From NCBI GenBank assembly GCA_021772075.1, contig JAETNQ010000002.1, positions 62,001-126,000 on the forward strand: 64,000 bases of DNA, in the 5' to 3' direction. Position 1 is the stretch's first letter, and each line of letters starts with the position of its first letter. Positions 8,507 through 17,978 of this stretch are shown in pieces. Made by a program: the position numbers and the translations under genes. The notes beneath the pieces are model-generated. The model made no database searches, was not told the origin of the DNA, and was given only the letters and a program-made list of their open reading frames with translations. This stretch comes from Lachnospiraceae bacterium (lineage in GTDB: Bacteria > Bacillota > Clostridia > Lachnospirales > Lachnospiraceae).

Positions 8507-9853
8507 CTAACCTATAATAATTTTCTCCGCCGGAAGCTGCACCGGCGCAACCTTTTTACGCTCCGTAAAAGAAAGCGCAAACGTCATGCTGCCGATCCTT
8601 CCGCAGTACATCAGCAGAATAATGATAATCCTGGAAACCACATTCAGCTGCCTGGTAATCCCTGATGACATTCCCACCGTTCCTATGGCGGAAAATACCT
8701 CCAACAATACATCCTCCATCGGCAGACTCTGTATACCGCATAAGATAACAGCCGCCGTCACGGCCAACAACAGATTGATCGTCACCACAATGCTTGCCTT
8801 CCTGATCTCTTCTTCTTCCAGCCGCCTTCCGAATATATTGCTTCCATGGCTGTTGCGCAGATTCGCCCAAACAAAAATAAGCATCACTGCAAACGTCGTC
8901 GTTTTAATCCCGCCCGCCGTCGATCCCGGGCTGCCGCCGATAAACATCAGCACGACCGTCACCAGCTTGCTGCTGGCGCTCATTCCTCCTACGTCAATGG
9001 TATTGAAGCCCGCCGTCCTGGCCGTCACGGAAGCAAAGAAAGAAGTCAGTATCTTCTCCCCGGCTCCCATATCCGCCATCAGATTCTCTCTTTCAAACAG
9101 ATAAATCAGAAGAGCGCCTCCCAGAACCAAAGCAATCGTCACCACAAGGACAATTTTTGTATGGAGCAGATACTCCTTCACACGCAGCTTTTTCTTCTGC
9201 AGATCGTCCCATACGAGAAAACCGATGCCGCCTGTAATAACCAAAGCCATCACCGTAATATTCACAAGAACATCGCCGGAATAAGATACCAAAGAAGAGT
9301 ATTCCTCCGTCTTTCCCATCAGATCGAAACCAGCATTGCAAAAAGCCGATATGGAATGGAATATTCCATTGCATATCCCTTCCGCCCATCCCATCTGCGG
9401 AACAAAACGGATCGCCAAAAGAACCGCCCCGGTTCCTTCTATTATCAGAGTGCCTATCGTTATTTTCCTTACCAGGCGGACGATTCCCCCTATTTGCAGC
9501 GTATTCATGCTTTCCTGAAGGATTCCCCTTTCCTTCAGCCCGATATTCTTCTTCATCAGCACGGCCACAAACACGCCGATCGTCATAAACCCAAGGCCGC
9601 CGATCTGTATCAGACCCAGCAGTACAACCTTGCCGAACACCGACCAGCCGCTGTACGTATCCACCACGACAAGCCCTGTCACGCAAGTCGCGCTGGTCGC
9701 CGTAAAAAGTGCCGTCAGAAGGCCGGCCGGCTTGCCGTCTGCCGATGCTATAGGAAGCATCAGCAATACGGTGCCGGCCAGTATGATTCCTAAAAAGCCC
9801 ACTGCGATCGTTCTTGTTGCCGTCAATTTACTATGCCATTTCTTTTTTAACAT
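8507..9853 (-). CDS. Potassium uptake membrane subunit (KtrB/TrkH type)
   Basis: A 448-residue integral membrane protein of the TrkH/KtrB superfamily that forms the K+ pore. The four pore loops with their selectivity glycines can be seen: ATCVTGL, FCNAGF, RTAGFN and TVGMSSG. Length matches KtrB better than the longer TrkH. Its ATG overlaps the last codons and stop of coaBC by seven bases, so it is translationally coupled to that gene. The regulatory partner gene follows immediately. Confidence 0.92.
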   Translation of the reverse strand: MLKKKWHSKLTATRTIAVGFLGIILAGTVLLMLPIASADGKPAGLLTALFTATSATCVTGLVVVDTYSGWSVFGKVVLLGLIQIGGLGFMTIGVFVAVLMKKNIGLKERGILQESMNTLQIGGIVRLVRKITIGTLIIEGTGAVLLAIRFVPQMGWAEGICNGIFHSISAFCNAGFDLMGKTEEYSSLVSYSGDVLVNITVMALVITGGIGFLVWDDLQKKKLRVKEYLLHTKIVLVVTIALVLGGALLIYLFERENLMADMGAGEKILTSFFASVTARTAGFNTIDVGGMSASSKLVTVVLMFIGGSPGSTAGGIKTTTFAVMLIFVWANLRNSHGSNIFGRRLEEEEIRKASIVVTINLLLAVTAAVILCGIQSLPMEDVLLEVFSAIGTVGMSSGITRQLNVVSRIIIILLMYCGRIGSMTFALSFTERKKVAPVQLPAEKIIIG

Positions 9854-11067
9854 ACTCTTATATCGCTTTCATCAGAAAAAAGATGACCTTGTATTGTATC
9901 CATAATATGTTTTGCCACGTCTTCCTTGCTCATGACCGGAAGCTCCCGGCAGCCGTCCCGCGTGATCAACGTAACGATATTCGTATCCGTCCCGAATCCC
10001 GCCCCTTCCTGCTTCAGATTATTCGCCACAATCATGTCCGCATGCTTCTTTTCCAGTTTTGCCCTGGAATTCTCCAACATGTTTTCCGTTTCCATCGAAA
10101 ATCCGCACAAGAACTGGCCTGGCCGGCGGTTCTCGCCAAGAAACTGAAGAATGTCCTCCGTCCGTTCCAGGGCAATCGCCAGTTCCCCTTCCGTTTTCTT
10201 CACCTTTTCTTCTGAAACGGATCGAGGACGGTAATCCGCCACAGCCGCCGACTTGATGATAATATCCTGCTCTTCGTAACATTCCTTCACAGCCTCAAAC
10301 ATCTCCCTGGCCGATTCCACCTCTCTCACGCGGACAAAAAGCGGCGCTTCCAGTTGGGTCTTCCCGGTAATCAGCGTAACGTCCGCCCCCCGCTGTGCGC
10401 AATGCTTCGCAATGGCATATCCCATTTTCCCGGTAGAGCGGTTGGTGATAAACCGAACCGGGTCGATTTTTTCCCGGGTAGGCCCCGCCGTAACCATAAC
10501 CTTTTTCCCCGCCAGATCTTTTTCAAAACGGATCTCTTGTAAAATATATTCCAGCAGCACCTGTTCAGAGGGCATTTTCCCCTCCCCTACATCGCCGCAG
10601 GCCAGATATCCCGTATCCGGCGTTATGACTTCCATGCCGTAATGCTTCAGCTTCTTTATATTATCCTGCACCACGGGGTTGCGGTACATATGGGTATTCA
10701 TCGCCGGAGCGACAATCTTTTTACACTCGCACGCCATCACCGTAGTCGTCAGCATATCGTCTGCTATCCCATTGGCCAGCTTGCCGATTACATTCGCCGT
10801 TGCCGGGGCAACCAATACCACGTCCGTCCGTTTTGCCAGCGAAACATGCTCCACGCTATATTCAAAATTACGGTCAAACGTATCGATCAGGCATTTGTTT
10901 CCTGTCAATGTCTCAAAAGTAATCGGATGAATAAAATTCACCGCATTCCTTGTCATTAAAACCGTAACATCCGCTTCCAGCTTTTTTAACATGCTCGCCA
11001 GATAAGCGATCTTATAAGCGGCGATGCTACCTGTCACCGCAAGTACAACATTTTTTCCACGCAGCAT
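9847..11067 (-). CDS. coaBC: Bifunctional phosphopantothenoylcysteine decarboxylase/synthase
   Basis: A 406-residue fusion that performs two steps of coenzyme A synthesis: joining 4'-phosphopantothenate to cysteine (C-terminal CoaB) and decarboxylating the product (N-terminal flavoprotein CoaC). The N-terminal half has the flavin-binding ITGSIAAYK-like segment (here VTGSIAAYK), the HVSLA catalytic His region and the PAMN motif. The C-terminal half begins near residue 190 (VMVTAGPTREKIDPVR) with the conserved NRSTGKMG. It is preceded by an ECF transporter S component likely to import the pathway precursor pantothenate, and coaE lies 20 kb away. Confidence 0.96.
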   Translation of the reverse strand: MLRGKNVVLAVTGSIAAYKIAYLASMLKKLEADVTVLMTRNAVNFIHPITFETLTGNKCLIDTFDRNFEYSVEHVSLAKRTDVVLVAPATANVIGKLANGIADDMLTTTVMACECKKIVAPAMNTHMYRNPVVQDNIKKLKHYGMEVITPDTGYLACGDVGEGKMPSEQVLLEYILQEIRFEKDLAGKKVMVTAGPTREKIDPVRFITNRSTGKMGYAIAKHCAQRGADVTLITGKTQLEAPLFVRVREVESAREMFEAVKECYEEQDIIIKSAAVADYRPRSVSEEKVKKTEGELAIALERTEDILQFLGENRRPGQFLCGFSMETENMLENSRAKLEKKHADMIVANNLKQEGAGFGTDTNIVTLITRDGCRELPVMSKEDVAKHIMDTIQGHLFSDESDIRVC

Positions 11068-11082
11068 ATCATTTCCTTCCTT

Positions 11083-11751
11083 CTACTTTGCATGCCCTAA
11101 AACCTTTTCCGGCATCCTGGCAGGCTGCGGGGAGATCCGGAGCAGGGCAAGGCTGACCGCGCCGCCGATCACGACGGCAACGATCGCTTCCGGTATCCCG
11201 TTCGCCGCAATGATTCCAAGTATCATAGAGTATACCGCGTCCACAGCCACGCTCTGCGCCGCCGCGAACTCCTCCCGGAAGCAGAAAAAGATCAGATGCA
11301 TTACTAATAAGGTATTGACCAGAGCGCCTGACGCACATGCCAGCGGAAGGGCTATGGTCCTCCTCATCTTTATATTCTTTAACAATTTTTCTATGCCGGT
11401 AAATACAAAATACGGAACGACTCCCACAAGTATCCTCGGTACCAGCGCGATCACTACGCTCCAGCCGTTCCCGCCGATATCCCCCACCTGGTAAAACGGT
11501 GAAAAAGCAAAGGAAAGAAGGCTCGGTTCCAGCGTATTTTTAATCAGGCTGGTAATTCCGAAAGTAGCTCCCAATACCGCGCCCTTTTTCGGTCCAAGCA
11601 CGATGGATCCTACAATGACCGGCACATGGAGCAATGTCGCCTTAATGACAATGAGGTTAATATAACCTACATTGGGAATAAAGGTCATAACCGCGATAAT
11701 CGCCATAAAAAGCCCGGTCATAACCATAGATAAAGTTTTTTTGTTGTTCAT
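11083..11751 (-). CDS. ECF transporter S component, probable pantothenate (PanT-like)
   Basis: A 222-residue hydrophobic protein with about six membrane segments, resembling the substrate-binding S components of energy-coupling-factor vitamin transporters, which work with a shared EcfA/EcfA'/EcfT module encoded elsewhere. The early Gly/Ala-rich segment (VLGPKKGAVLGATFG) is typical of S components. The gene ends 15 bases before coaBC, so pantothenate is the most likely substrate; this is inferred from context and not from ligand residues. The ATG at 11751 has AGGAGG five to ten bases upstream, which sets the start. Confidence 0.8.
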   Translation of the reverse strand: MNNKKTLSMVMTGLFMAIIAVMTFIPNVGYINLIVIKATLLHVPVIVGSIVLGPKKGAVLGATFGITSLIKNTLEPSLLSFAFSPFYQVGDIGGNGWSVVIALVPRILVGVVPYFVFTGIEKLLKNIKMRRTIALPLACASGALVNTLLVMHLIFFCFREEFAAAQSVAVDAVYSMILGIIAANGIPEAIVAVVIGGAVSLALLRISPQPARMPEKVLGHAK

Positions 11752-11854
11752 TTTTCTTCCTCCTGTTATCATTCTCTTATTTTAGAGATACAATACGATA
11801 AGAAGATACCATATTTGAGCAGGATTGTAAAGTTTTTTGGCCGGCTGCCGCATC

Positions 11855-11907
11855 AAAAAATGATTGTATGAAAGCGGCGCGTCAAGAGTTGCCTTCATAC
11901 AATCATT
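11855..11907 (-). terminator. Intrinsic terminator after the BspA-type gene
   Basis: Perfect 14-base-pair stem (arms 11859-11872 and 11894-11907) followed on the minus strand by TTTTTT. It begins 20 bases after the stop codon of the BspA-type gene. It also separates that gene from the ECF-coaBC-ktr operon. Confidence 0.85.
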
Positions 11908-11927
11908 ATGTTTGATTGGTTTTCCTT

Positions 11928-14213
11928 CTACTTATAAATCAATGCATAGGCATAGAACTGGTTTGTTTTAATTGTAATTGTTTCAGGATTTCTGTCTGAA
12001 TCATTATAAACAACCGGCTGTCCGCCCTCTGTCACGCAGATCATCTTATACTCCCTGCCCTCTTTATAAATGGCTGAAGGGATCTTTATCGTAAACTGTA
12101 TTTCCTTATCCATGTTATAGGCGGAAGCGGAAGACGGGTAAATATTATAAGTCCTTCCGATCGTATAATTCCCCAGAACCGCCTCAAAAGATTGAAAACA
12201 CATAGGTCCCTGCATTGCATTCTCTATGGCAATCTGGTAGGCGTTGTCTTTGGGCAGCATATACTCGATCTTTTCTTTCCCCATGCAAGCATACCGTTTT
12301 TTCTCCTCGGGAGTGACGGGCTTCCATGTTTCTGCCGCCGCTTTTGTTCCTGAATAACTCTTGCTGCCTGAATCACTGCCCGGGGTATTCCCATTAGAGG
12401 TATTTCCCTGATGATCCCCTCCCGGATTATCCATGCCAGGGTTATCCGCTCCATTGTTATCATTGCCGCCGCTTCCCGGCTTGTTTCCTGTGCTGCCATC
12501 ATTATCACCACTATCGCCAGGCCCGGGATCCGGAACAGGGGGTACGTAATTATAGTGTACCGTCGCCTCCGATATGGCAGATGCCGTATCCGCTATTTTA
12601 CTTATGCTGTTCCACTGCGCTTCCGTACCGGTAAAGTATATATCTTTCAGAGAACAATTGGCAAATGCAGATCTCTCTATTACCGTCACGCTGTCCGGAA
12701 TTATGACGGCTGCCAGTCCGAAACAGGAAGCAAATGCGGACTCCCCGATACTTTCCGCCCCTTGCGGAATCTCCACGCCGGCAAGCATCCCGCAATTTAG
12801 AAACATCTCCTTGCTGATGCGGTCTATATCGGAAGGCAATGTTACGCCCATCAGATTCCAGCACCTTGCAAACAGATCATCACCCATCCGCACCTTCTTG
12901 CTGCCGGGGGCAAACGTCGCGTTCTTCATTTCCGTACATTCAAAAAATGCTGCGGCCCCTACCTCTCCCGTGCTGGCAGGCAAAGCGATGGAAGCGAGAT
13001 TTGTGCAAGCGCGGAACGCATTCTGACCGATAGTCTCCACCCCTTCGCAAACGGTTACGCCGCTAAGATTGGCGCATTCGCGGAAAGCGCTGTCACCAAT
13101 CGTCTTCACGCTGGAAGGAATAGTCACGGAAAGAATTGCGGTACCGCGGAAAGCACTGTTTCCAATGGATGCCACACTGGAGGAAATCTCGGCATTAATA
13201 ACCTGACAGCCCCAAAAAGCGCAGGAACCGACATTGGTAACGCCATCTTCAATAACGACTTTCCTTATTTTGCTGCCGTCCCACGGCTGGTCCGCTGTAC
13301 TTTCAAAATCCGGCATAGCCCCCTGTCCGGAGATGGTCAGCGTACCCGCCTTCGTCAGATTCCATGCAAGCCCTCCATCAAGAGTTCCTTTTGCAATGGA
13401 CTCATCGGCTCCCGGATCATCCGGCTGGATATAGCCTTCCGGATAGCGGGTGATATAATGGCTGGTATCTCTCATTACCTCTTCCTTGGATATTCCGCGC
13501 CCCCAATGAACCCTGCCTTGGTTATCGCCGGTGCTGATGTTTCCTTCGGCAACAATCACGCCCGCATTACTCACTTCAAGCACGATCACGGTATGAACGT
13601 CATTATTTACCCGCAGGATATCCCCGACTTTTATATCCTCGAATGAAAACCCGCCCGCTGCATACGACCTGGCCGGCAGGCTGCCAAATGCCGCATCGCT
13701 GAGAGAAAATGCAAAGGCTACGCAGCCTGTTGCCGCAATATTCTTTCCATCAATGGGACCGCCTTTCCAGCGGTAATACCCTTTTGCATCCGAATAAGGC
13801 TCATCGTCGGTCCAGACCGCCCCTTCCGCATACATATCCTGATCCCGCAATGCGGTCATGGACGCATAAGCTTCCGCCGGAGTGGGAACCGCACTATCCT
13901 GTTGTGCATCCGGTTCGCCCTGGTCTTCTTCTGATAATACATTTTCCTGAAGCAAAGAAGCCTCCAGCGGCGCTGCTGCTTCATCGCCGGTATCCGATCC
14001 GTCTTGGGTTTCTTCCGGAAGACCATCCTCTTGCAGCAAGGGGGGAGCCTGCGGCTCAGAACCTTCATCGTCCTCTGCATCCGGTTTCTCCGGAGGATTT
14101 TCCGCCAGAATTTCATCCTGCCGTGAAGGGTCTGCCTCAGATGCATATACCGCTGACTGGGAAGAAATGCATAAGCACAACGCCAACGCAACTACAAAAA
14201 TTCGCTGTTTCAA
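11928..14213 (-). CDS. Secreted BspA-type leucine-rich-repeat protein with papain-like domain
   Basis: A 761-residue exported protein. A signal peptide (residues 1-25, ending VYAS) leads into an acidic low-complexity linker (25-115). Residues 130-260 look like a papain/CHAP-type fold: Cys164 in TGCVAFAF, His207 in HTVIVLEV, and a possible third residue near Glu223. Residues 280-560 hold BspA-type leucine-rich repeats (IPSSVKTIGDSAFRECANL is one). A Gly/Asn/Asp/Ser-rich spacer (560-650) joins a C-terminal domain of unknown type. Translation starts at a TTG with AGGAGG eight bases upstream. No sortase motif or transmembrane anchor is seen, so it is probably secreted. Peptidase activity is inferred only from residue order. 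Confidence 0.88.
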   Translation of the reverse strand: MKQRIFVVALALCLCISSQSAVYASEADPSRQDEILAENPPEKPDAEDDEGSEPQAPPLLQEDGLPEETQDGSDTGDEAAAPLEASLLQENVLSEEDQGEPDAQQDSAVPTPAEAYASMTALRDQDMYAEGAVWTDDEPYSDAKGYYRWKGGPIDGKNIAATGCVAFAFSLSDAAFGSLPARSYAAGGFSFEDIKVGDILRVNNDVHTVIVLEVSNAGVIVAEGNISTGDNQGRVHWGRGISKEEVMRDTSHYITRYPEGYIQPDDPGADESIAKGTLDGGLAWNLTKAGTLTISGQGAMPDFESTADQPWDGSKIRKVVIEDGVTNVGSCAFWGCQVINAEISSSVASIGNSAFRGTAILSVTIPSSVKTIGDSAFRECANLSGVTVCEGVETIGQNAFRACTNLASIALPASTGEVGAAAFFECTEMKNATFAPGSKKVRMGDDLFARCWNLMGVTLPSDIDRISKEMFLNCGMLAGVEIPQGAESIGESAFASCFGLAAVIIPDSVTVIERSAFANCSLKDIYFTGTEAQWNSISKIADTASAISEATVHYNYVPPVPDPGPGDSGDNDGSTGNKPGSGGNDNNGADNPGMDNPGGDHQGNTSNGNTPGSDSGSKSYSGTKAAAETWKPVTPEEKKRYACMGKEKIEYMLPKDNAYQIAIENAMQGPMCFQSFEAVLGNYTIGRTYNIYPSSASAYNMDKEIQFTIKIPSAIYKEGREYKMICVTEGGQPVVYNDSDRNPETITIKTNQFYAYALIYK

Positions 14214-14378
14214 TTTAGCAACCTCCTACTTTTTGTTTTGGGGAACTTTTCACTTATAATGCTCTCCCCTTAATTTTTTCATAAAATTCTCAAGGTATTT
14301 TAACCCTGATTTTATGCTTTGCCAGTCAACACCCCCGCTGCAGGCTGCAGTTGGCCCGTTGCCGGGGGAACGCCGCGC

Positions 14379-14420
14379 GGGGCGCACGTTGCATAAGCAA
14401 CAATTTCATCTGTGCGCCCC
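14379..14420. repeat. GC-rich nested inverted repeat in intergenic region
   Basis: Arms GGGGCGCAC (14379-14387) and GTGCGCCCC (14412-14420) are perfect complements, with an inner hairpin GTTGC/GCAAC. The gap 14214-14427 has no credible gene; this structure and the promoter region of the BspA-type gene are all that is seen there. Confidence 0.55.
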
Positions 14421-14427
14421 TGCGCAT

Positions 14428-14462
14428 AAAAAAAGCAGCCCAGAATCTCCTCTCCGACTGCT
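14428..14462 (-). terminator. Intrinsic terminator after tRNA-Gly
   Basis: On the minus strand, an AGCAG/CTGCT stem with an extended interior pairing is followed by seven T residues. It lies 20 bases downstream of the tRNA-Gly 3' end. Confidence 0.7.
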
Positions 14463-14481
14463 GCAGATCGTTAAAAAATAA

Positions 14482-14552
14482 AGCAGATAATGGGAGTCGA
14501 ACCCACCCCCTCAGCTTGGGAAGCTGATGTACTACCGATATACTATATCTGC
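14482..14552 (-). tRNA. tRNA-Gly (anticodon CCC)
   Basis: A 71-nt tRNA. The acceptor stem GCAGATA pairs with TATCTGC, the anticodon loop is TTCCCAA between TCAGC and GCTGA, giving anticodon CCC, and the T loop is TTCGACT. The CCA end is not encoded. It starts 14 bases after the Crh-like gene stop, so it may be part of that transcript; a terminator follows. Confidence 0.9.
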
Positions 14553-14566
14553 ATAATGCCGCTCTC

Positions 14567-14809
14567 CTACGGCGTATCCGTGATAAATGGCTCCAAAGCC
14601 TCCAGAATCTCTTTCTCCTGTTCATTAGTCTCCAAAATCCGCAGTTCCAATGCTTTGGACAAATCCATGCTGAAAATTCCCATCACAGACTTCGCATCTA
14701 CCACATATCTGCCGGACGCCAGATCAAAATACCCCTTGAACTGTGCCATAATACTGACAAAATCCTTCACGTCTTCAATGGTCTCCAGTTTGATCATAAT
14801 GCTTTTCAT
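14567..14809 (-). CDS. HPr-like protein lacking His15 (Crh-like)
   Basis: An 80-residue protein with the HPr fold. The segment VDAKSVMGIFSMDLSKALEL matches the HPr regulatory region (LKSIMGVMSL in Bacillus), so the Ser46 equivalent is kept. The N-terminal active-site motif GIHARPA is replaced (IEDVKDFVS), so the His15 phosphorylated by enzyme I is missing. That combination is what defines Crh of Bacillus, a catabolite-repression co-effector, so a regulatory rather than transport role is likely. GAGG precedes the ATG at 14809. It sits between tcdA and tRNA-Gly. An HprK kinase gene is not in this window. Confidence 0.78.
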   Translation of the reverse strand: MKSIMIKLETIEDVKDFVSIMAQFKGYFDLASGRYVVDAKSVMGIFSMDLSKALELRILETNEQEKEILEALEPFITDTP

Positions 14810-14916
14810 CCGGGCAGCCTCTTTCTTCCTGTTTTCGATGATATTAGTTATTATACTATTAAAAAAATGATTTGTACAGTACAAATTTCAATTTCGGCAA
14901 TTTTTACAAAAAATAG

Positions 14917-14975
14917 CGGATGTTCTTTATCCTGACGGATGTTTTTTATCCTGACGGATGTTTTCTATCCGTTGA
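14917..14975. repeat. 19-bp tandem repeat at the 3' end of tcdA
   Basis: Two nearly identical 19-base units (14917-14935 and 14936-14954, one mismatch) and a third, partial and diverged copy that runs into the last codons of tcdA. Each unit contains a GGAT...ATCC mini-hairpin. Confidence 0.75.
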
Positions 14976-15693
14976 TAATATCCTTTACAATTTCGCCTGC
15001 CATAATCAATCCTGCCGCCGGAGGTACGAACGATACGCTTCCCGGAACCGGACGCAGAGCAGGTTTTCCTTTCTCCCGAAATTCTTTCATCGGCTCTTCC
15101 CTGGAATATACGACCTTCAGGTTCTTTACTCCCCGTTTTTTTAATTCCCTGCGCATGACTCTCGCCAAAGGGCAGACGCTGGTTTCATAAATATCCGCCA
15201 CTTCAAAGCCCGCCGGATTCAGCTTGTTTCCCGTTCCCATGCTGCTGATGACAGGAACCCGGTGTTTCTGCGCCTGTATGGCAAGTTCGATTTTCGCCGT
15301 TACCGTATCGACTGCGTCCGCGACATACGAATAAGAGGAAAAGTCAAAAAAATCTTTATTTTCCGGCAGAAAGAAACAATGGAATACATTTACTTCCGCC
15401 GCCGGATTGATTTCCAGGATCCGCTCCTTCATCACATCCGTCTTGTATCTTCCTATGGTGCTGGAAAGGGCTATGATCTGGCGGTTTATATTGCTTTCCG
15501 CCACTTTATCGCTGTCGATCAGGTCAAACGCGCCGATGCCGCTCCTCGCCAGAGCTTCCGCCACATAGCCCCCGACGCCTCCTATCCCGAATACTGCGAC
15601 CCTGGCTCTTCGCAGGCGTTCCACCGCTTCCCCGCCAAGGAGCATTTCCATCCGCCCAAAACGCCCCTTGCTGTTATCTATTCTCGCTGACAT
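14965..15693 (-). CDS. tcdA: tRNA threonylcarbamoyladenosine dehydratase
   Basis: A 242-residue ThiF/E1-like enzyme that cyclises t6A at position 37 of ANN-reading tRNAs in an ATP-dependent step. It shows the adenylate-binding loop GIGGVGGYVAEALARSG (residues 36-52), the acidic DSDKVAESNINRQ segment and a C-terminal family block (GSVSFVPPAAGL). The start ATG lies inside the end of the upstream lipoprotein gene (20-base overlap), suggesting read-through from the transport locus. The ribosome site is weak (AGGGTG). Confidence 0.93.
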   Translation of the reverse strand: MSARIDNSKGRFGRMEMLLGGEAVERLRRARVAVFGIGGVGGYVAEALARSGIGAFDLIDSDKVAESNINRQIIALSSTIGRYKTDVMKERILEINPAAEVNVFHCFFLPENKDFFDFSSYSYVADAVDTVTAKIELAIQAQKHRVPVISSMGTGNKLNPAGFEVADIYETSVCPLARVMRRELKKRGVKNLKVVYSREEPMKEFREKGKPALRPVPGSVSFVPPAAGLIMAGEIVKDIING

Positions 15694-17917
15694 AAATCTG
15701 CACCCTGTTCTGAATAATATCCACCACTTCTTTCACATTTTTCTGCCCTGCGAAGTAGGGCGCGGCCTCCTCCGAAATAATATCGATCAGCGCCTGATTA
15801 TTTGTATAAGGCTGGTCTACCGACTTCATAAATCCCAGAACCTCATCCACTTCTTCCTGCGTCATGGGTGTAATCGGTATATCCACTCCGTTGATATTAT
15901 AAGTCTCGTCGTATTCCACCCGGTTCCCGTTCTCATCCTCGTAAGCGGGTTTCTTTTTTGCTTCCTGCGCAAGCTGCTCCGCTTGTTTCAGGCTGAGGGG
16001 CCATCCGTAATTGTCCTTCTCCTGGTATTCGTCTGTCAGAAAATAGCGCAAAAACTGCCATGCTCCGTCCTTGTTCTTCGATTTGGAAGACATGGACAGC
16101 TTCATCTCCGAACTGATGGAAGAGCCTTTTTTACTTTCCGACGGAAAACCGATCATCGTAATATCTTCTCCAAAAGTCGCCTTCTTCAAATAATTATAAC
16201 CGGAAAAACTATTCAGCACGGTTTGATCCAGCAGCACCTTTCCCTGCCGGAACTGGTCATCCCAGCTCGCCCCCATATCTTTTTCCCAATAATCCTCCGG
16301 CAACTCCTCAGGAAAGCCTTTGATAAACTCGAGAAGGGATATGAATCCTTCCGTATTAAAATTACATTTTCCGCTTTCCCAGTCAATGAACTGGTTCCCT
16401 GACATACGGATACTGTAATAGAGCATATCCTGTCTCGTCGCTCCTGAAAAAGCCTCGGTTCCTTCCGGTTTGGCCGCCAATAGATCTTCCAGATCCTGAA
16501 GCGTCCAGCCCGTCCCGTTTCCCACATCCGCCGTTTTTCCTGTTACGGTATAGATGATGAACCTGGCCGGCAGACAATATAATTCCCCGTTATTCTCATG
16601 AACCTTCAGCACATTTTGGAAGTAATCCTCCCTTTTTATTTCCTTGTCCTGGTCGATGTAGGGATACAGATCCTCAAACAGACCCTTAGCCGCATAGCTT
16701 TCCACGGGAATGTTATCGTTCAAAAGGAGGATATCCGGCATTTTGCCCGATATGATATCCGTATTCAGCCTTGTTATCCCAGCCGTATAGTCTTCATCCG
16801 TATCATATTGGGAATAATCGGTAATGGTGATCCGGTAATCAGGGTTCGATTTATTGAATTCCACCACATGTTTTCTTACCTCCCAGTCCAGATAATAGCA
16901 TGCGAGCGTAAGCACCGTTTTATCCGCCACATCCTTAGGATCCACCTTGGTAAACTTCATGAGCGTTTCTTCCCCTGTCATATCATCGGCCATCACCCCA
17001 TAGAATTCCTTCTGGCTGACCGAAGAAATATAATACACATAAGAAGAACTTAAATCGGAATCGATAAAATCCATCAGCTTCTTTACCTCTGTATCACCGA
17101 AATTATAGGAATATATCCCTCCGTTGCCTACCAGCAGGAAATCGCTGTCCGTACCCGGATACAGGCTGTATCCATTCAGGCCGGGAATCTCATATTCCCC
17201 GGAATACTCCCCCGTATTCATATCAAATTTGCGCAACACATTCTTATTCAGAGATTCATTGTAAACACTTACGACAACCGTCCCGTCGTTTAAAAAATAG
17301 GTTCCTCCGTCCAGCTCTTCCTTCGGATTTATATGCCCGGCCGGTTTCCCTTCCGTATCATAAAACGAGATCCCGTCCTGATCCGATACTCCGATCCTCC
17401 CGTCCTGAAACAGATGCATCCACTTTACCCAATAATCCTGCCTGTTCTCATTCAATGGCAGTTTCCAGGCCACCTTGCCGGTATTGTCCAGTTTGATTAA
17501 ATAATATAAGTCTTCATAAACAGAATCCTCTGTCCCCGCATTCCGCTCGATAAATTCATCATAAACCATATAATAGTTCCCCTGTTCATCCGGATTGACA
17601 TAGGAAAGATAAGAATTCTGAGGCATATCCACGACAAAAGACCTGGCATCGGAACCGTCCATTTTACAGTTCATGAATGTAACCCGGCTCCCTTCCTCCA
17701 GCCATTGCATCAAAGCGACATACATTCTTTCCCCTTTTATGGAAAAATTTTGGAACTGATAGGAATTTTCCATTCCTTCTATAGGAACCTCCTCCGCCTT
17801 ATAAACATATTCTTTGGAAGACGCGGCAGCGCCGCCGCTGTCCTTCCCTCCGCAAGCCGCCAGCATCAGGGACATGCACCCTGCCCAAAAATAAACCCCT
17901 ATCCTTTTTCCCTTCAT
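15674..17917 (-). CDS. Lipoprotein: propeller-like N-terminus fused to sugar-binding-protein domain (copy 3)
   Basis: A 747-residue lipoprotein with lipobox LAAC (Cys22). Residues 35-350 contain short repeated beta units of the type seen in beta-propellers (for example DEQGNYYMVYDE and DGRIGVSDQDG). From about residue 355 the chain is a family-1 extracellular solute-binding protein, as used by sugar ABC importers (LNTDIISGKMPDILLLND, then SKNKDGAWQFLRYFL). It ends INNRVQIYVSENR-like, as do the two paralogues encoded upstream in the same array (22997-25252 and 25300-27873). Its stop overlaps the tcdA start. Ligand unknown. Confidence 0.85.
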   Translation of the reverse strand: MKGKRIGVYFWAGCMSLMLAACGGKDSGGAAASSKEYVYKAEEVPIEGMENSYQFQNFSIKGERMYVALMQWLEEGSRVTFMNCKMDGSDARSFVVDMPQNSYLSYVNPDEQGNYYMVYDEFIERNAGTEDSVYEDLYYLIKLDNTGKVAWKLPLNENRQDYWVKWMHLFQDGRIGVSDQDGISFYDTEGKPAGHINPKEELDGGTYFLNDGTVVVSVYNESLNKNVLRKFDMNTGEYSGEYEIPGLNGYSLYPGTDSDFLLVGNGGIYSYNFGDTEVKKLMDFIDSDLSSSYVYYISSVSQKEFYGVMADDMTGEETLMKFTKVDPKDVADKTVLTLACYYLDWEVRKHVVEFNKSNPDYRITITDYSQYDTDEDYTAGITRLNTDIISGKMPDILLLNDNIPVESYAAKGLFEDLYPYIDQDKEIKREDYFQNVLKVHENNGELYCLPARFIIYTVTGKTADVGNGTGWTLQDLEDLLAAKPEGTEAFSGATRQDMLYYSIRMSGNQFIDWESGKCNFNTEGFISLLEFIKGFPEELPEDYWEKDMGASWDDQFRQGKVLLDQTVLNSFSGYNYLKKATFGEDITMIGFPSESKKGSSISSEMKLSMSSKSKNKDGAWQFLRYFLTDEYQEKDNYGWPLSLKQAEQLAQEAKKKPAYEDENGNRVEYDETYNINGVDIPITPMTQEEVDEVLGFMKSVDQPYTNNQALIDIISEEAAPYFAGQKNVKEVVDIIQNRVQIYVSENR

Positions 17918-17978
17918 ATCCTCTCCTCCATAACGCCCGATTCCCCTGTTATCATTGTTTCTTCTTTCCTATATTTCG

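Noticed and set aside
14326-14625. Minus-strand ORF across the tRNA-Gly region
   Set aside because: It covers the tRNA, its terminator and a structured gap, and shows no protein-like pattern.
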